A stretch of 64,000 nt of DNA from Mycobacterium avium subsp. avium (GTDB lineage: Bacteria; Actinomycetota; Actinomycetes; Mycobacteriales; Mycobacteriaceae). Both the position numbers and the translations under genes were made by a program. How positions within the stretch are numbered: position 1 is the stretch's first letter; each line of letters opens with the position of its first letter. The notes under the pieces are model-generated. The model saw nothing but the letters and a program-made list of their open reading frames with translations. It did not search any database and was not told where the DNA came from. This document shows positions 28,378-43,530 of this stretch, in pieces. The stretch covers positions 2,976,001-3,040,000 of the forward strand of contig NZ_CP046507.1 of NCBI RefSeq assembly GCF_009741445.1, given 5' to 3'.

Positions 28378-29877
28378 GTGCACGACGATTTCGAACGCTG
28401 CTACCGCGCCGTCCAGTCCAAGGATGCGCGGTTCGACGGGTGGTTCGTCACCGCCGTGCTGACCACCGGGATCTACTGCCGGCCCAGTTGCCCGGTGCGC
28501 CCGCCGTTCGCCCGTAATGTGCGGTTTTATCCGACCGCGGCGGCCGCTCAGCGCGCCGGCTTCCGGGCCTGCAAGCGGTGCCGTCCCGACGCCTCGCCGG
28601 GATCGCCGGAATGGAACGTGCGCGGCGACGTGGTGGCGCGCACGATGCGGCTGATCGCCGACGGCACGGTGGACCGCGACGGTGTCGGCGGCCTGGCCGC
28701 CCGGCTGGGCTACACCACCCGGCAGCTGGAGCGGTTGCTGCAGGCGGAGGTCGGCGCCGGTCCGCTCGCGCTGGCCCGGGCGCAACGCGCCCAGACGGCG
28801 CGGGTGCTGATCGAGACCACGGAGCTGCCCTTCGGCGACGTGGCATTCGCCGCCGGCTTCTCCAGCATTCGTCAGTTCAACGACACCGTGCGCGCGGTGT
28901 TCGAAAGCCCGCCGAGCGTGCTGCGCCGGCGCGCCTCGGCGCGCTGCGCATCCACGGCCAATTCGCCTGGCGCCGTGTGCCTTCGGCTGCCGGTCCGCAC
29001 ACCCTTCGGCTTCCAGGGCGTCTTCGGTCACCTCGCCGCGAGCGTCGTTCCCGGGTGCGAGGAGGTCCGCGACGGCGCCTACCGACGCACGCTGCGGCTG
29101 GGGTTCGGCACCGGCATCGTCACGTTGACCCCCGCCGCCGACCACGTCCGTTGCGAGCTGGTGCTCGACGACTTCCGGGACCTGACGGCGGCGATCGCCC
29201 GTTGCCGGCGGCTGCTGGATCTCGACGCCGACCCCGAAGCGGTGGACGAGGCGCTGGCCGCCGACCCGCAGCTCGCCCCGGCGGTGAGAAAGGCGCCCGG
29301 CCAACGCATTCCGCGCACCGTCGACGAGGCCGAGCTCGCGGTGCGCGCCGTGCTGGGCCAGCAGGTGTCCATCCGGGCGGCCCGCACCCATGCGGGGCGT
29401 TTGGTCGCCGCCTACGGCCGGGCGGTCCACGACCCCGAGGGAACCTTGACCCACACCTTCCCGTCGGTGCAGCAGCTGGCCGACGTCGACCCCATCCATC
29501 TGGCGGTGCCCAAGGCCCGGCAGCGCACGCTGGCCGCGCTGGTCGCCAGCCTCGCCGACCGCAGCATCGTCTTGGACACCGGGTGCGACTGGCAAAGCGC
29601 CCGAACGCAATTGCTGGCATTACCGGGAGTCGGCCCGTGGACCGCGGAAGTCATTGCGATGCGCGGCCTGGGCGATCCCGATGCCTTCCCGGCCGCCGAC
29701 CTGGGTCTGCGCGTCGCGGCCAAACGGCTCGGATTGCCGTCGAGCCAGCGGTCGCTGACCGCTGCCAGCGCACGCTGGCGGCCCTGGCGTTCCTATGCCA
29801 CGCAATACCTTTGGACCACTCTCGAGCATCCGGTGAACCATTGGCCACCGCAGCAGCCATCGAAGGAGACAGCATGA
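28378..29877 (+). CDS. alkA: Ada-AlkA fusion: methylphosphotriester sensor, AraC HTH and 3-methyladenine DNA glycosylase
   Basis: A 499-residue adaptive-response protein. Residues 1-75 are the AdaA zinc domain with Cys34, Cys38, Cys65 and Cys68 (GIYCRPSCPVR, ACKRCRP); one of these accepts methyl groups from DNA phosphotriesters. An AraC-type HTH follows (GGLAARLGYTTRQLERLLQAEVG, FGDVAFAAGFSSIRQFNDTVR). The C-terminal half is AlkA: FGFQGVFGHLAASVVPGCEEV, AVRAVLGQQVS and helix-hairpin-helix LPGVGPWTAEVIAMRGLGDPDAFPAADLGL with the catalytic Asp. It overlaps ogt by 4 bases (ATGA), so both repair genes are translated together. Confidence 0.95.
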   Translation: MHDDFERCYRAVQSKDARFDGWFVTAVLTTGIYCRPSCPVRPPFARNVRFYPTAAAAQRAGFRACKRCRPDASPGSPEWNVRGDVVARTMRLIADGTVDRDGVGGLAARLGYTTRQLERLLQAEVGAGPLALARAQRAQTARVLIETTELPFGDVAFAAGFSSIRQFNDTVRAVFESPPSVLRRRASARCASTANSPGAVCLRLPVRTPFGFQGVFGHLAASVVPGCEEVRDGAYRRTLRLGFGTGIVTLTPAADHVRCELVLDDFRDLTAAIARCRRLLDLDADPEAVDEALAADPQLAPAVRKAPGQRIPRTVDEAELAVRAVLGQQVSIRAARTHAGRLVAAYGRAVHDPEGTLTHTFPSVQQLADVDPIHLAVPKARQRTLAALVASLADRSIVLDTGCDWQSARTQLLALPGVGPWTAEVIAMRGLGDPDAFPAADLGLRVAAKRLGLPSSQRSLTAASARWRPWRSYATQYLWTTLEHPVNHWPPQQPSKETA

Positions 29878-30371
29878 TCGAGTACCGCACCGTCGACAGC
29901 CCGATCGGACTGCTGACCCTGGCCGGGCGCGATCCGGTTCTGACGAACTTACGGATGGTCGACCAGACCTACGAACCGAGCCGCACCGGGTGGACGGAGA
30001 ATCCGCGGGCGTTCGCCGGGGCCGTCGAGCAACTCGGTGCCTATTTCGCCGGCGAGCTCACCGAGTTCGACATCGAGCTGGATCTGCGCGGCTCGGAATT
30101 TCAGCGCCGGGTGTGGCGGGCGCTGCAGACCATCCCCTACGGGGAAACCAGGTCGTACGGCGAAATCGCCGAGCAGATCGCCGCGCCCGGCGCCGCGCGC
30201 GCCGTCGGATTGGCCAACGGGCACAACCCGATCGCGATCGTGGTGCCCTGCCATCGCGTCATCGGCGCCAGCGGGAAGCTGACCGGATACGGCGGCGGAC
30301 TGGACCGCAAACAAACGCTGCTGGCACTGGAGAGGCGCCACTCGCCGGCGAGCCTGACACTATTCGACTGA
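29874..30371 (+). CDS. ogt: Methylated-DNA-protein cysteine methyltransferase
   Basis: A 165-residue suicide repair protein for O6-methylguanine. The acceptor is Cys126 in IAIVVPCHRVIGASG; the arginine finger is Arg109 in AARAVGLANG with the Asn hinge just after. The N-terminal domain is FRTVDSPIG-like (EYRTVDSPIGLLTLAG). Length equals M. tuberculosis Ogt. AAGGAG lies at 29863-29868, eight bases before the ATG, which overlaps the alkA stop codon. The two genes form an adaptive-response operon probably controlled by the Ada domain of AlkA. Confidence 0.96.
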   Translation: MIEYRTVDSPIGLLTLAGRDPVLTNLRMVDQTYEPSRTGWTENPRAFAGAVEQLGAYFAGELTEFDIELDLRGSEFQRRVWRALQTIPYGETRSYGEIAEQIAAPGAARAVGLANGHNPIAIVVPCHRVIGASGKLTGYGGGLDRKQTLLALERRHSPASLTLFD

Positions 30372-30418
30372 GCGGGTGCCGGGGCCGGTAAAACTGGCAA
30401 GCATAAGGATTTTCGGTT

Positions 30419-30916
30419 TCATTCACCGCGGTTGCCCTCGGTCAAGTCCGCGAGGAATCGCGGCAGGCGACCCGCACCGAAATCGTAGAAGCGTACCCAG
30501 GTCGGTGTGATCCCGATCCTCGCCTGGCGGTCGTACGTCTTGCGCACCTGCTCCTCGAACCTCGCGGCGGCGTCGGCGTCCATGCTCTTGCGGGCGGCAG
30601 CCAGGTACTCCGGCACCACGCCGTCGACGATCTGCACACGGGCCCGCCCGCGAATCGATAACGCGCGCGCCGTCTCCGGCGTATCTCCACCGTCGATGGA
30701 CAGGGCGACATCGGCACACGCGGACAGGGCGGCGACCTTCGGAGACGTGGCGGCGGTGGCGATGACGAATTCCGCACCGGTCCAGAAGTAGCCCACCGGG
30801 ATCACCCGCGGCGTCCCGTCCTTGGCCGTATACGCCAGATGCGCCGCCGACGTGGAGGCGAGCAACTCTTGCGCCCCGGGCGCACCCAATTCGGCCGCGA
30901 TCTCGGACCTATCCAT
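30419..30916 (-). CDS. Pyridoxamine 5'-phosphate oxidase-like flavin-binding split-barrel protein
   Basis: A 165-residue protein with the split beta-barrel pattern of FMN/F420-binding PNPOx-like proteins: STSAAHLAYTAKDGTPRVIPVGYFWTGAEFVIAT, VAALSACADVALSID and ALSIRGRARVQIVDGVVPEY. The C-terminal part has YDRQARIGITPTWVRFYDFG. Cofactor and substrate are unknown; many mycobacterial relatives use F420 or bind heme. I use ATG 30916 with GAGGCGGG upstream; the frame opens as far as 31027. It is 48 bp from ogt (convergent) and downstream of the rrn terminator. Confidence 0.75.
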   Translation of the reverse strand: MDRSEIAAELGAPGAQELLASTSAAHLAYTAKDGTPRVIPVGYFWTGAEFVIATAATSPKVAALSACADVALSIDGGDTPETARALSIRGRARVQIVDGVVPEYLAAARKSMDADAAARFEEQVRKTYDRQARIGITPTWVRFYDFGAGRLPRFLADLTEGNRGE

Positions 30917-31075
30917 GACGAACCCGCCTCGATCGTGTCCGCGACATGAGCGCCTCCCCTTTTCGTCTCGACGCAAGGGTAGACCCGGCGGCGCCGTTAA
31001 AGTCATCGCATTCAGGAAGCCCCGCACGCACGGTTACCCGCCCGTCGATCTACCAGCCTCGATGACAGCGAATGT

Positions 31076-31108
31076 AAAAACGCCCCCGGTTTCCCGGGGG
31101 CGTTTTTG
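31076..31108 (-). terminator. rrn operon intrinsic terminator
   Basis: AAAAACGCCCCCGG, then TTTC, then CCGGGGGCGTTTTT forms a nine-base GC stem flanked by A- and T-runs, so it can act on both strands. It begins three bases after the 5S gene on the transcribed (minus) strand and would end the rRNA transcript. It also insulates the downstream split-barrel gene. Confidence 0.9.
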
Positions 31109-31110
31109 TA

Positions 31111-31225
31111 TGTTCGGCGGTGTCCTACTTTTCCACCCGTATGGGCAGTATCATCGGCGCTGACAGGCTTAGCTTCCGGGTTCGGAATGGGACCGGGCGT
31201 TTCCCTGTCGCTGTGGCCGCCGTAA
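31111..31225 (-). rRNA. rrf: 5S ribosomal RNA
   Basis: Minus-strand sequence TTACGGCGGCCACAGCG to GACACCGCCGAACA, 115 nt, with paired ends (CGGCGG / CCGCCG) and the conserved CCCATTCCGAACCCGGAAG core. It is the last gene of the rrn operon. Confidence 0.96.
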
Positions 31226-31314
31226 CTCTATTTAAATTTGTTTCGGTGGGGGGTGTGGTGCCCGAGTTTCCACGGCGAATTGCCGCGAAAATGGATCGTG
31301 GTTGCGAGTTGTGT

Positions 31315-36242
<4,928 letters not shown>

Positions 36243-36372
36243 ATCTCCTCGCGCAGCGAGGTGAATTTCAAATCAGAGATACCTGACAAGACGCCAAAAA
36301 CTGGCATCATAAATTGCCATACCCACACACGGGGAGTGCTAGGTATGGCCAAAAACAACAACAAATAAAAAG

Positions 36373-36397
36373 ACCAAACACACTATTGAGTTCTCAA
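36373..36397 (-). promoter_or_regulatory. rrn leader conserved element (antitermination/processing region)
   Basis: On the minus strand the leader reads TTGAGAACTCAATAGTGTGT then TTGGT, a block conserved in mycobacterial pre-rRNA leaders between the last promoter and 16S. It includes a boxA-like GTGTTTGGT and an inverted repeat TTGAGAACTCAA. It probably serves antitermination and processing of the precursor. The rest of 36243-36598 holds the promoters below and no gene. Confidence 0.6.
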
Positions 36398-36434
36398 ACA
36401 ACACTTGTTTCGCCCGTTTTGGGGCAACCCTGCC

Positions 36435-36464
36435 AGCTTAATACAGATCTGGCAGAGGAGTCAA
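36435..36464 (-). promoter_or_regulatory. rrn promoter, proximal to 16S
   Basis: Minus strand -35 TTGACT (36459-36464) and -10 TAAGCT (36435-36440), spaced 18 bases. The surroundings (CTCTGCCAGATCTGTAT and GGCAGGG) match the mycobacterial P3/PCL1-type rrn promoter. Confidence 0.75.
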
Positions 36465-36510
36465 CTCCCAGTTTCGGGTCTTCGCAGACCCTTTCGGGAG
36501 CAGCCGTGCC

Positions 36511-36540
36511 AGGCTAGTACCAATCCGGCGAGGGAGTCAA
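36511..36540 (-). promoter_or_regulatory. rrn promoter, distal (upstream copy)
   Basis: Minus strand -35 TTGACT (36535-36540) and -10 TAGCCT (36511-36516), also spaced 18 bases and exactly 76 bases upstream of the proximal copy. The sequence between the boxes (CCCTCGCCGGATTGGTAC) resembles the other promoter, so the pair looks like an old duplication. It lies 59 bases after the murA stop codon. Confidence 0.72.
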
Positions 36541-36598
36541 GGCCCCGATCTCGTTCACCTTCGCGTTGGTGACCTCGCTTGTGGGGCACTGACTTTGG

Positions 36599-37852
36599 CT
36601 ACTCTACCCGCTCGATCTCCGCTCCCAAAATCGCCAGGTTTTCCACGAACAACGGGTAGCCGCGGTCGATGTGGAAGACGTCGTGCACCTCGGTGTCCCC
36701 GTCGGCCACCAGCCCCGCCAACACCAGGCCGGCGCCGGCCCGAATGTCCGAACACCACACCGGCGCACTGGACAATTGCGGCAGCCCGCGCACCACCGCG
36801 TGGTGCCCGTCGGTGCGGGCGTCGGCGCCCAGCCGGATCATTTCCTCGACGAACCGGAAGCGCGCCTCGAACACGTTCTCGGTGATCATCGACGTGCCAT
36901 CGGCGATCGACGCCAGGGCGATCGCCATCGGCTGCAGGTCGGTGGGAAATCCGGGAAACGGCAGGGTGGCCACGTTAACCGCCTTGGGCCGCTCGTACTG
37001 GGTCACCCGGAAGCTGTCGTCGGTCTGGGTCACGGTGGCCCCGGCATCGTGCAACTTGTGCAGCACCACCTGCAGGTGGGCGGGGTCGACGCCGGTCACC
37101 GAGATGTCCCCGCGGGTCATCGCCGCTGCGATGCCCCAGGTCGCGGCCACGATGCGGTCGCCGATCACCCGATGTTCGGTCGGGTACAGCCGCGGCACGC
37201 CGGTGATGGTCATGGTCGGCGAACCCGCACCCTCGACCTGCGCGCCCATCTGGTTGAGCATCGTGCACAGATCCATCACGTCGGGTTCGCGGGCCGCGTT
37301 GTGAATGGTGGTGACGCCCTCGGCCACCACCGCCGCCATCAGGATGTTCTCGGTCGCCCCCACCGACGGGAACTCCAGCTGAATCTCCGCGCCGCGCAAC
37401 GTATCCGCCTGCGCCACCACGCATCCGTGCTCGATGTTGCAGGTGGCGCCCAGCTGGCGCAGGCCGGCCTGATGCATGTCCAGCGGGCGCGACCCGATGG
37501 CATCGCCACCGGGCAGCGCGACCCGGGCGCGCTTGCACCGGCCGACCAGCGGCCCCAGCACGCACACCGAGGCCCGGAACTGTCGCACCGCGGCGAAGTC
37601 GGCGTCGTATTTCGGCTCGTCGGGAGAGGTGATGCGGGCGACGTCGCCGTCGAGTTCGACGGTGGCGCCCAGGCCGCGCAGCACCTCGGCCATCAGCGGC
37701 ACGTCCAGGATGTCGGGGCAGTTGGTGATGGTGCTGGTGCCCTCGGCCAGCAGGGTCGCGGCCATCAGCTTGAGCACGCTGTTCTTGGCGCCCCCCACTG
37801 CGACTTCGCCGGACAACCGGTTGCCGCCGGTCACCACGAATCGCTCGGCCAC
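36599..37852 (-). CDS. murA: UDP-N-acetylglucosamine 1-carboxyvinyltransferase
   Basis: A 417-residue enzyme for the first committed step of peptidoglycan synthesis, adding enolpyruvate from PEP to UDP-GlcNAc. EPSP-like motifs: [76 protein letters not shown]-like [16 protein letters not shown]. The position of the catalytic Cys that fosfomycin attacks in E. coli is Asp117 here (GGDAIG), predicting natural fosfomycin resistance, as in M. tuberculosis. It is immediately upstream of rrn on the same strand, a conserved mycobacterial arrangement. Confidence 0.97.
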   Translation of the reverse strand: MAERFVVTGGNRLSGEVAVGGAKNSVLKLMAATLLAEGTSTITNCPDILDVPLMAEVLRGLGATVELDGDVARITSPDEPKYDADFAAVRQFRASVCVLGPLVGRCKRARVALPGGDAIGSRPLDMHQAGLRQLGATCNIEHGCVVAQADTLRGAEIQLEFPSVGATENILMAAVVAEGVTTIHNAAREPDVMDLCTMLNQMGAQVEGAGSPTMTITGVPRLYPTEHRVIGDRIVAATWGIAAAMTRGDISVTGVDPAHLQVVLHKLHDAGATVTQTDDSFRVTQYERPKAVNVATLPFPGFPTDLQPMAIALASIADGTSMITENVFEARFRFVEEMIRLGADARTDGHHAVVRGLPQLSSAPVWCSDIRAGAGLVLAGLVADGDTEVHDVFHIDRGYPLFVENLAILGAEIERVE

Positions 37853-37923
37853 CCGGGTCAGTCTAGTGAAGCGGTGTCGGCTTTGTCAGTCAGCCAAGGC
37901 TCGGTCCCACCCGGGCGCCGCAG

Positions 37924-37929
37924 TACCGT
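37924..37929 (+). promoter_or_regulatory. Predicted -10 box for leaderless pduO-type gene
   Basis: TACCGT followed by seven bases and the ATG at 37937. Same box as before pncB and the epimerase gene. Confidence 0.4.
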
Positions 37930-37936
37930 TTTGGTC

Positions 37937-38530
37937 ATGGCAGTGCATCTGACGCGCATCTACACGCGGACCGGCGACGACGGCACCACCGGATTGAGCG
38001 ACTTCTCCCGGGTCTCGAAGAACGATCCGCGCCTGGTGGCCTACGCCGACTGTGACGAGGCGAACGCGGCGATCGGCGTGGCGGTGGCGGTCGGCCGGCC
38101 CGACCCGGAGCTGGCCGGCGTGTTGCGGCAGATCCAGAACGACCTGTTCGACGCGGGCGCGGACCTGTCGACACCGGTGGTGGAGGACCCCGAGTACCCC
38201 CCGCTGCGGGTCACCCAGCCCTACATCGATCGGCTCGAAAAATGGTGTGACACATACAACGAGTCGCTGCCGAAGTTGAATTCCTTTGTGCTGCCGGGTG
38301 GTTCGCCGCTCTCGGCGCTGTTGCACGTCGCCCGCACGGTGGTGCGCCGCGCCGAACGCTCGGCGTGGGCCGCGGTGGACGCCGCTCCCGAGGGGGTCAG
38401 CGCGCTGCCCGCGAAATACCTCAACCGGCTCTCGGACCTGTTGTTCATCCTGTCCCGGGTGGCCAACCCGGACGGTGACGTGCTGTGGAAACCGGGCGGT
38501 CAACAAGGCGGCGAGCCAGCTCCCGGCTAG
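37937..38530 (+). CDS. PduO-type ATP:cob(I)alamin adenosyltransferase (Rv1314c homologue)
   Basis: A 197-residue enzyme transferring adenosyl from ATP to cob(I)alamin, making coenzyme B12. Motifs: HLTRIYTRTGDDGTTGL (ATP-binding N-terminus), YADCDEANAAIGVA, IQNDLFDAGADLSTP, FVLPGGSPLSALLHVARTVVRRAER (conserved Arg) and YLNRLSDLLFILSR. All key segments are present. The start at ATG 37937 is set by the -10 box and matches the family. It diverges from murA and its last four bases overlap the stop of the convergent DUF2550 gene (CTAG). Confidence 0.93.
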   Translation: MAVHLTRIYTRTGDDGTTGLSDFSRVSKNDPRLVAYADCDEANAAIGVAVAVGRPDPELAGVLRQIQNDLFDAGADLSTPVVEDPEYPPLRVTQPYIDRLEKWCDTYNESLPKLNSFVLPGGSPLSALLHVARTVVRRAERSAWAAVDAAPEGVSALPAKYLNRLSDLLFILSRVANPDGDVLWKPGGQQGGEPAPG

Positions 38531-38970
38531 AGGCTGCGGCGACGTGACCGGGGCGACGGACGCGACTCCAGCCAGGACAAAAACGCCGTCAACGCGCCCT
38601 TGTCGAACGCGATCTCGTAGCCGGACCTGCGGTCCTGGGTGGTGTCGCGCAGCTCGATGACGACGATCTCGTCGGTCATGATGTCGAACTCGTCGCCGCG
38701 CGGCGCGCGGCGGGACACGATCTCCACACCGCGCCGGCTCAGCCGACGGTCCGGCCACAGCCGCAGGCTGGACAGCCGATAGAACGCGGCCTCACCGCCG
38801 CGGTAACGGATCACCCCGTGCCGCCAGCCGTGACCGCCGACCGCGGGAATGTCTCGCATGATCCCCGCCGTGCCGCCCTGACGCAGCTTCCACAGCCGAT
38901 AACTCAGCGCGATGACGGCGGCCGCCAGCACGACGACGAGCACGACCATGCCAGCCATGGGCGCGCTCAT
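38527..38970 (-). CDS. DUF2550 membrane-anchored protein (Rv1312 homologue)
   Basis: A 147-residue protein with one N-terminal helix (MAGMVVLVVVLAAAVIALSY) and a soluble C-terminal domain: GTAGIMRDIPAVGGHGWRHG, VIRYRGGEAAFYRLSSLR, RRLSRRGVEIVSRR and EIAFDKGALTAFLSWLESRP. Always found after atpC in mycobacteria, here 16 bp downstream, so it is likely the last gene of the ATP synthase operon. No function known. ATG 38970 matches the homologue; the frame is open to 39039. Confidence 0.88.
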   Translation of the reverse strand: MSAPMAGMVVLVVVLAAAVIALSYRLWKLRQGGTAGIMRDIPAVGGHGWRHGVIRYRGGEAAFYRLSSLRLWPDRRLSRRGVEIVSRRAPRGDEFDIMTDEIVVIELRDTTQDRRSGYEIAFDKGALTAFLSWLESRPSPRSRRRSL

Positions 38971-38986
38971 CGTTGCATCCGAGGCG

Positions 38987-39352
38987 CTAGTCGATCGCGC
39001 CGACGGCGCGCAATCTCGCGCGCCCCCGGGCCGCGACACGAGGATCGTCCGACTCGGCGGCCTCTCTGGCGGCGCTCTCGTCGATCTCCGAGGAGAACTC
39101 GGCGGATTCGGCGAGGATCGTCACCGTCTCCTCGGTGACCGACAAGAAGCCACCGTCCACCGCAATCCTCAGATCGTCTTCGCCTTCCCTTTCGACGCGC
39201 ACCATTGCGTCGTCGACCAATTGCGCCACCAGCGGGATGTGCCGGGGCAGGATGCCGATCTCGCCGACCGTGGTGCGGGTGAACAGAAACGTTGCCTCAC
39301 CCGACCAGATCTTGCGGTCGACAGCGACGATCTCAACGTTCAATTCAGCCAT
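38987..39352 (-). CDS. atpC: ATP synthase epsilon subunit
   Basis: A 121-residue F1 subunit coupling rotation and restraining ATP hydrolysis. The N-terminal beta-sandwich reads [42 protein letters not shown], and the C-terminal helical part is short, as in M. tuberculosis. It follows atpD by 39 bp. Confidence 0.96.
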   Translation of the reverse strand: MAELNVEIVAVDRKIWSGEATFLFTRTTVGEIGILPRHIPLVAQLVDDAMVRVEREGEDDLRIAVDGGFLSVTEETVTILAESAEFSSEIDESAAREAAESDDPRVAARGRARLRAVGAID

Positions 39353-39391
39353 GCCACAGCACCTTTCGATACCTTTCGGTCCAGCCGCGGG

Positions 39392-40864
<1,473 letters not shown>

Positions 40865-40877
40865 CTAGTGGTGCTGC

Positions 40878-41792
40878 CTAGCGGGCGTCGGCGAGCGCGT
40901 TTGCGCCACCGACGATTTCGCTGATCTCCTGGGTGATCTGGGCCTGCCGCTCGCGGTTCGCCATCAGCGTCAGGGCCTTGATGAGGTCATCGGCGTTGTC
41001 GGTCGCGGACTTCATCGCGCGCTGGCGCGACGCCAGCTCCGAGGCCGCGGATTCGAGCAGCGCCGCGTAAACGCGGGTGGTCAGGTAGCGCGGTAGCAGC
41101 GACTCGAAAAGCGTTGTCGCGTCCGGCTCGAACGAGTACAGGGTCCGCACTTCGGGTGGTTCCTCCACGTACTCCACCACCATCGGGGCGATCCGGTGGG
41201 CCACCGCCGACTGCGACAGCATCGACTTGAACTCGGTGTAGACGATGTGCAGCTCGTCGACGCTCTCGGCGTCGGACTCACCCTCGTCCTCGCCGCCGGT
41301 GCCGCGCATGAACGACTCGACCAGCGTCTCGGCGATCTCGGCGGCGTTCTCGTACTGCGGCTGCTCGGAGAACCCGGTCCACGATCCGCTGATGTCCCAG
41401 TTGCGGAATGTGTAGTAGTTCAATGCTTTACGGCCCACCGAGTACAGCACCGGCGTCTTGCCCTGTTCACGCAGCAGCGAGAACAGCTCCTCGGCGCGGC
41501 GGAAGATGCTCGCGTTGTAGGCGCCACACAGACCGCGGTCCGAGGACACCACCAGGACACCCGCGCGTTTGGGTTCCGGCCGCTCGACGAGCAGCGGATG
41601 ATCCAACGCGGCCTCGGCGGCCAGGGTGGTCAGCATCGCGGTGATCTGGAAGGCGTACGGCCGGGCCGAATCGAGCCGGGCCTGCGCCCGACCGATACGC
41701 GACGTCGCGATCAGCTCCTGGGCCTTGGTGATCTTCTTGATCGACCCGGCCGAGCGGATCCGTCCGCGTAGTTCACGAAGTGTGGCAGCCAT
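40878..41792 (-). CDS. atpG: ATP synthase gamma subunit
   Basis: A 304-residue central-stalk subunit. Terminal coiled-coil helices are [32 protein letters not shown] and [39 protein letters not shown]. The GxxG-type [17 protein letters not shown] lies in the Rossmann domain. An acidic insertion, [20 protein letters not shown], is the mycobacteria-specific gamma loop thought to help limit ATP hydrolysis. It follows atpA by 6 bp. Confidence 0.97.
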
Positions 41793-41798
41793 CGGTTG

Positions 41799-43463
41799 CT
41801 ACTTCTGCTCTTTCTTTGCCTTCTTTTCCGGCGCCGGCTTCTTCACCTTCACCGATTCCTTTTCCAGCTCCTCCTCGTCGAGCGCCTCGACGTGCTCGTC
41901 GGGCACCACCGAGGCGCCGCCGGTGGCGGCGAAGCCCTTCTTGAAGTTGTTGATCACCTTCTCCAGCTCCTCGGCGGCCTCGTCGGAGAGCTTCTGGGTG
42001 TCGCGGATCCCGGCGAGGATCTTGTCCTCGGAGGCCCGCATGTGGTCCAGCAGTTCGGTTTCGAACCGCCGGACGTCCTCCACCGGCACCGAGTCGAGGT
42101 GACCGCCGGTGCCGAGGAAGATCGAAACCACTTGCTCCTCAACGGGCATCGGCTGGTACTGCGGTTGCTTGAGCAGCTCCACCAGCCGCGCGCCGCGGTC
42201 CAGCTGGGCCTTCGACGTCGCGTCCAGGTCGGAGGCGAACGCGGCGAAGGCTTCCAGCTCACGGAATTGCGACAGGTCCAGCCGCAGGCTGCCCGCCACC
42301 TCCTTCATCGCCTTGATCTGCGCGGCGCCACCCACCCGGGACACCGAGACGCCGACGTTGATGGCCGGCCGCACACCCTGGTTGAACAGGTCGGACTCCA
42401 GGAAGCACTGCCCGTCGGTGATCGAGATGACGTTGGTGGGGATGTAGGCCGAGATGTCGTTGGCCTTGGTCTCGATGATCGGCAGACCGGTCATCGAGCC
42501 GCCACCGAGTTCGTCGGAAAGCTTGGCGCAGCGCTCCAAAAGCCGTGAGTGCAAATAGAACACGTCACCCGGGTACGCCTCGCGGCCCGGCGGGCGGCGC
42601 AGCAGCAGCGAGATCGCGCGGTAGGCCTCGGCCTGCTTGCTCAGGTCGTCGAAGACGATCAGCACGTGCTTGCCGTCGTACATCCAGTGCTGGGCGATCG
42701 CCGAACCGGTATAGGGCGCAAGCCATTTGAAACCGGCGGAGTCGGAGGCCGGCGCCGCGACGATGGTGGTGTAGTCCATCGCCCCGCCCTCTTCCAGGGC
42801 GCGCCGGACCGACGCGATCGTGGTGCCCTTCTGGCCGATGGCCACGTAGACGCAGCGCACCTGCTTCTTCTCGTCACCGCTCTCCCAGTTCTGCCGCTGG
42901 TTGAGGATGGTGTCCACGCAGACCGCGGTCTTGCCCGTCTTGCGGTCGCCGATGATCAGCTGGCGCTGGCCACGGCCGATCGGGGTCATCGCGTCGATGG
43001 CCTTGATGCCGGTCTGCAGCGGCTCTTTCACGCTCTGCCGCTGCACCACCGAGGGCGCCTGGATCTCCAGTGCCCGCCGAATGTCGGTCTCGATGTCGCC
43101 CTGGCCGTCGATCGGCTGGCCCAGCGGATTGACCACACGGCCCAGGAAGGCGTCGCCCACCGGAACCGAGAGCACCTCGCCGGTGCGCTTGACCTGCTGG
43201 CCTTCCTCGATCTTCTCGAAGTCACCCAGGATCACCGCGCCGACGCTGTGCTCGTCCAGGTTGAGCGCGACGCCGAGCACGCCGCCGGGGAACTCGAGCA
43301 GCTCCTGGGTCATCACGGACGGCAGGCCTTCGACATGGGCGATGCCGTCACCGGCGTCGACGACGGTACCGACCTCTTCGCGGGAGGTGTCGGAGGTGAA
43401 AGAGCCTACGTACTCCTCGATGGCGCTCTGAATGTCATCAGCGGAGATTGTCAACTCGGCCAT
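41799..43463 (-). CDS. atpA: ATP synthase alpha subunit
   Basis: A 554-residue regulatory nucleotide-binding F1 subunit. Walker A is [30 protein letters not shown] is Walker B, and the family motif [17 protein letters not shown] is present. After the usual end, a charged tail of about 40 residues follows ([20 protein letters not shown], then Lys-rich [12 protein letters not shown]); this mycobacteria-specific C-terminal extension is known to suppress ATP hydrolysis. Confidence 0.98.
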   Translation of the reverse strand: MAELTISADDIQSAIEEYVGSFTSDTSREEVGTVVDAGDGIAHVEGLPSVMTQELLEFPGGVLGVALNLDEHSVGAVILGDFEKIEEGQQVKRTGEVLSVPVGDAFLGRVVNPLGQPIDGQGDIETDIRRALEIQAPSVVQRQSVKEPLQTGIKAIDAMTPIGRGQRQLIIGDRKTGKTAVCVDTILNQRQNWESGDEKKQVRCVYVAIGQKGTTIASVRRALEEGGAMDYTTIVAAPASDSAGFKWLAPYTGSAIAQHWMYDGKHVLIVFDDLSKQAEAYRAISLLLRRPPGREAYPGDVFYLHSRLLERCAKLSDELGGGSMTGLPIIETKANDISAYIPTNVISITDGQCFLESDLFNQGVRPAINVGVSVSRVGGAAQIKAMKEVAGSLRLDLSQFRELEAFAAFASDLDATSKAQLDRGARLVELLKQPQYQPMPVEEQVVSIFLGTGGHLDSVPVEDVRRFETELLDHMRASEDKILAGIRDTQKLSDEAAEELEKVINNFKKGFAATGGASVVPDEHVEALDEEELEKESVKVKKPAPEKKAKKEQK

Positions 43464-43530
43464 GGCTTTTCGTCTTCCTACTTGATCTTGGTATCGCGTG
43501 TGTCGGGATGGTCAGTGGTTGGTGCTGCGG

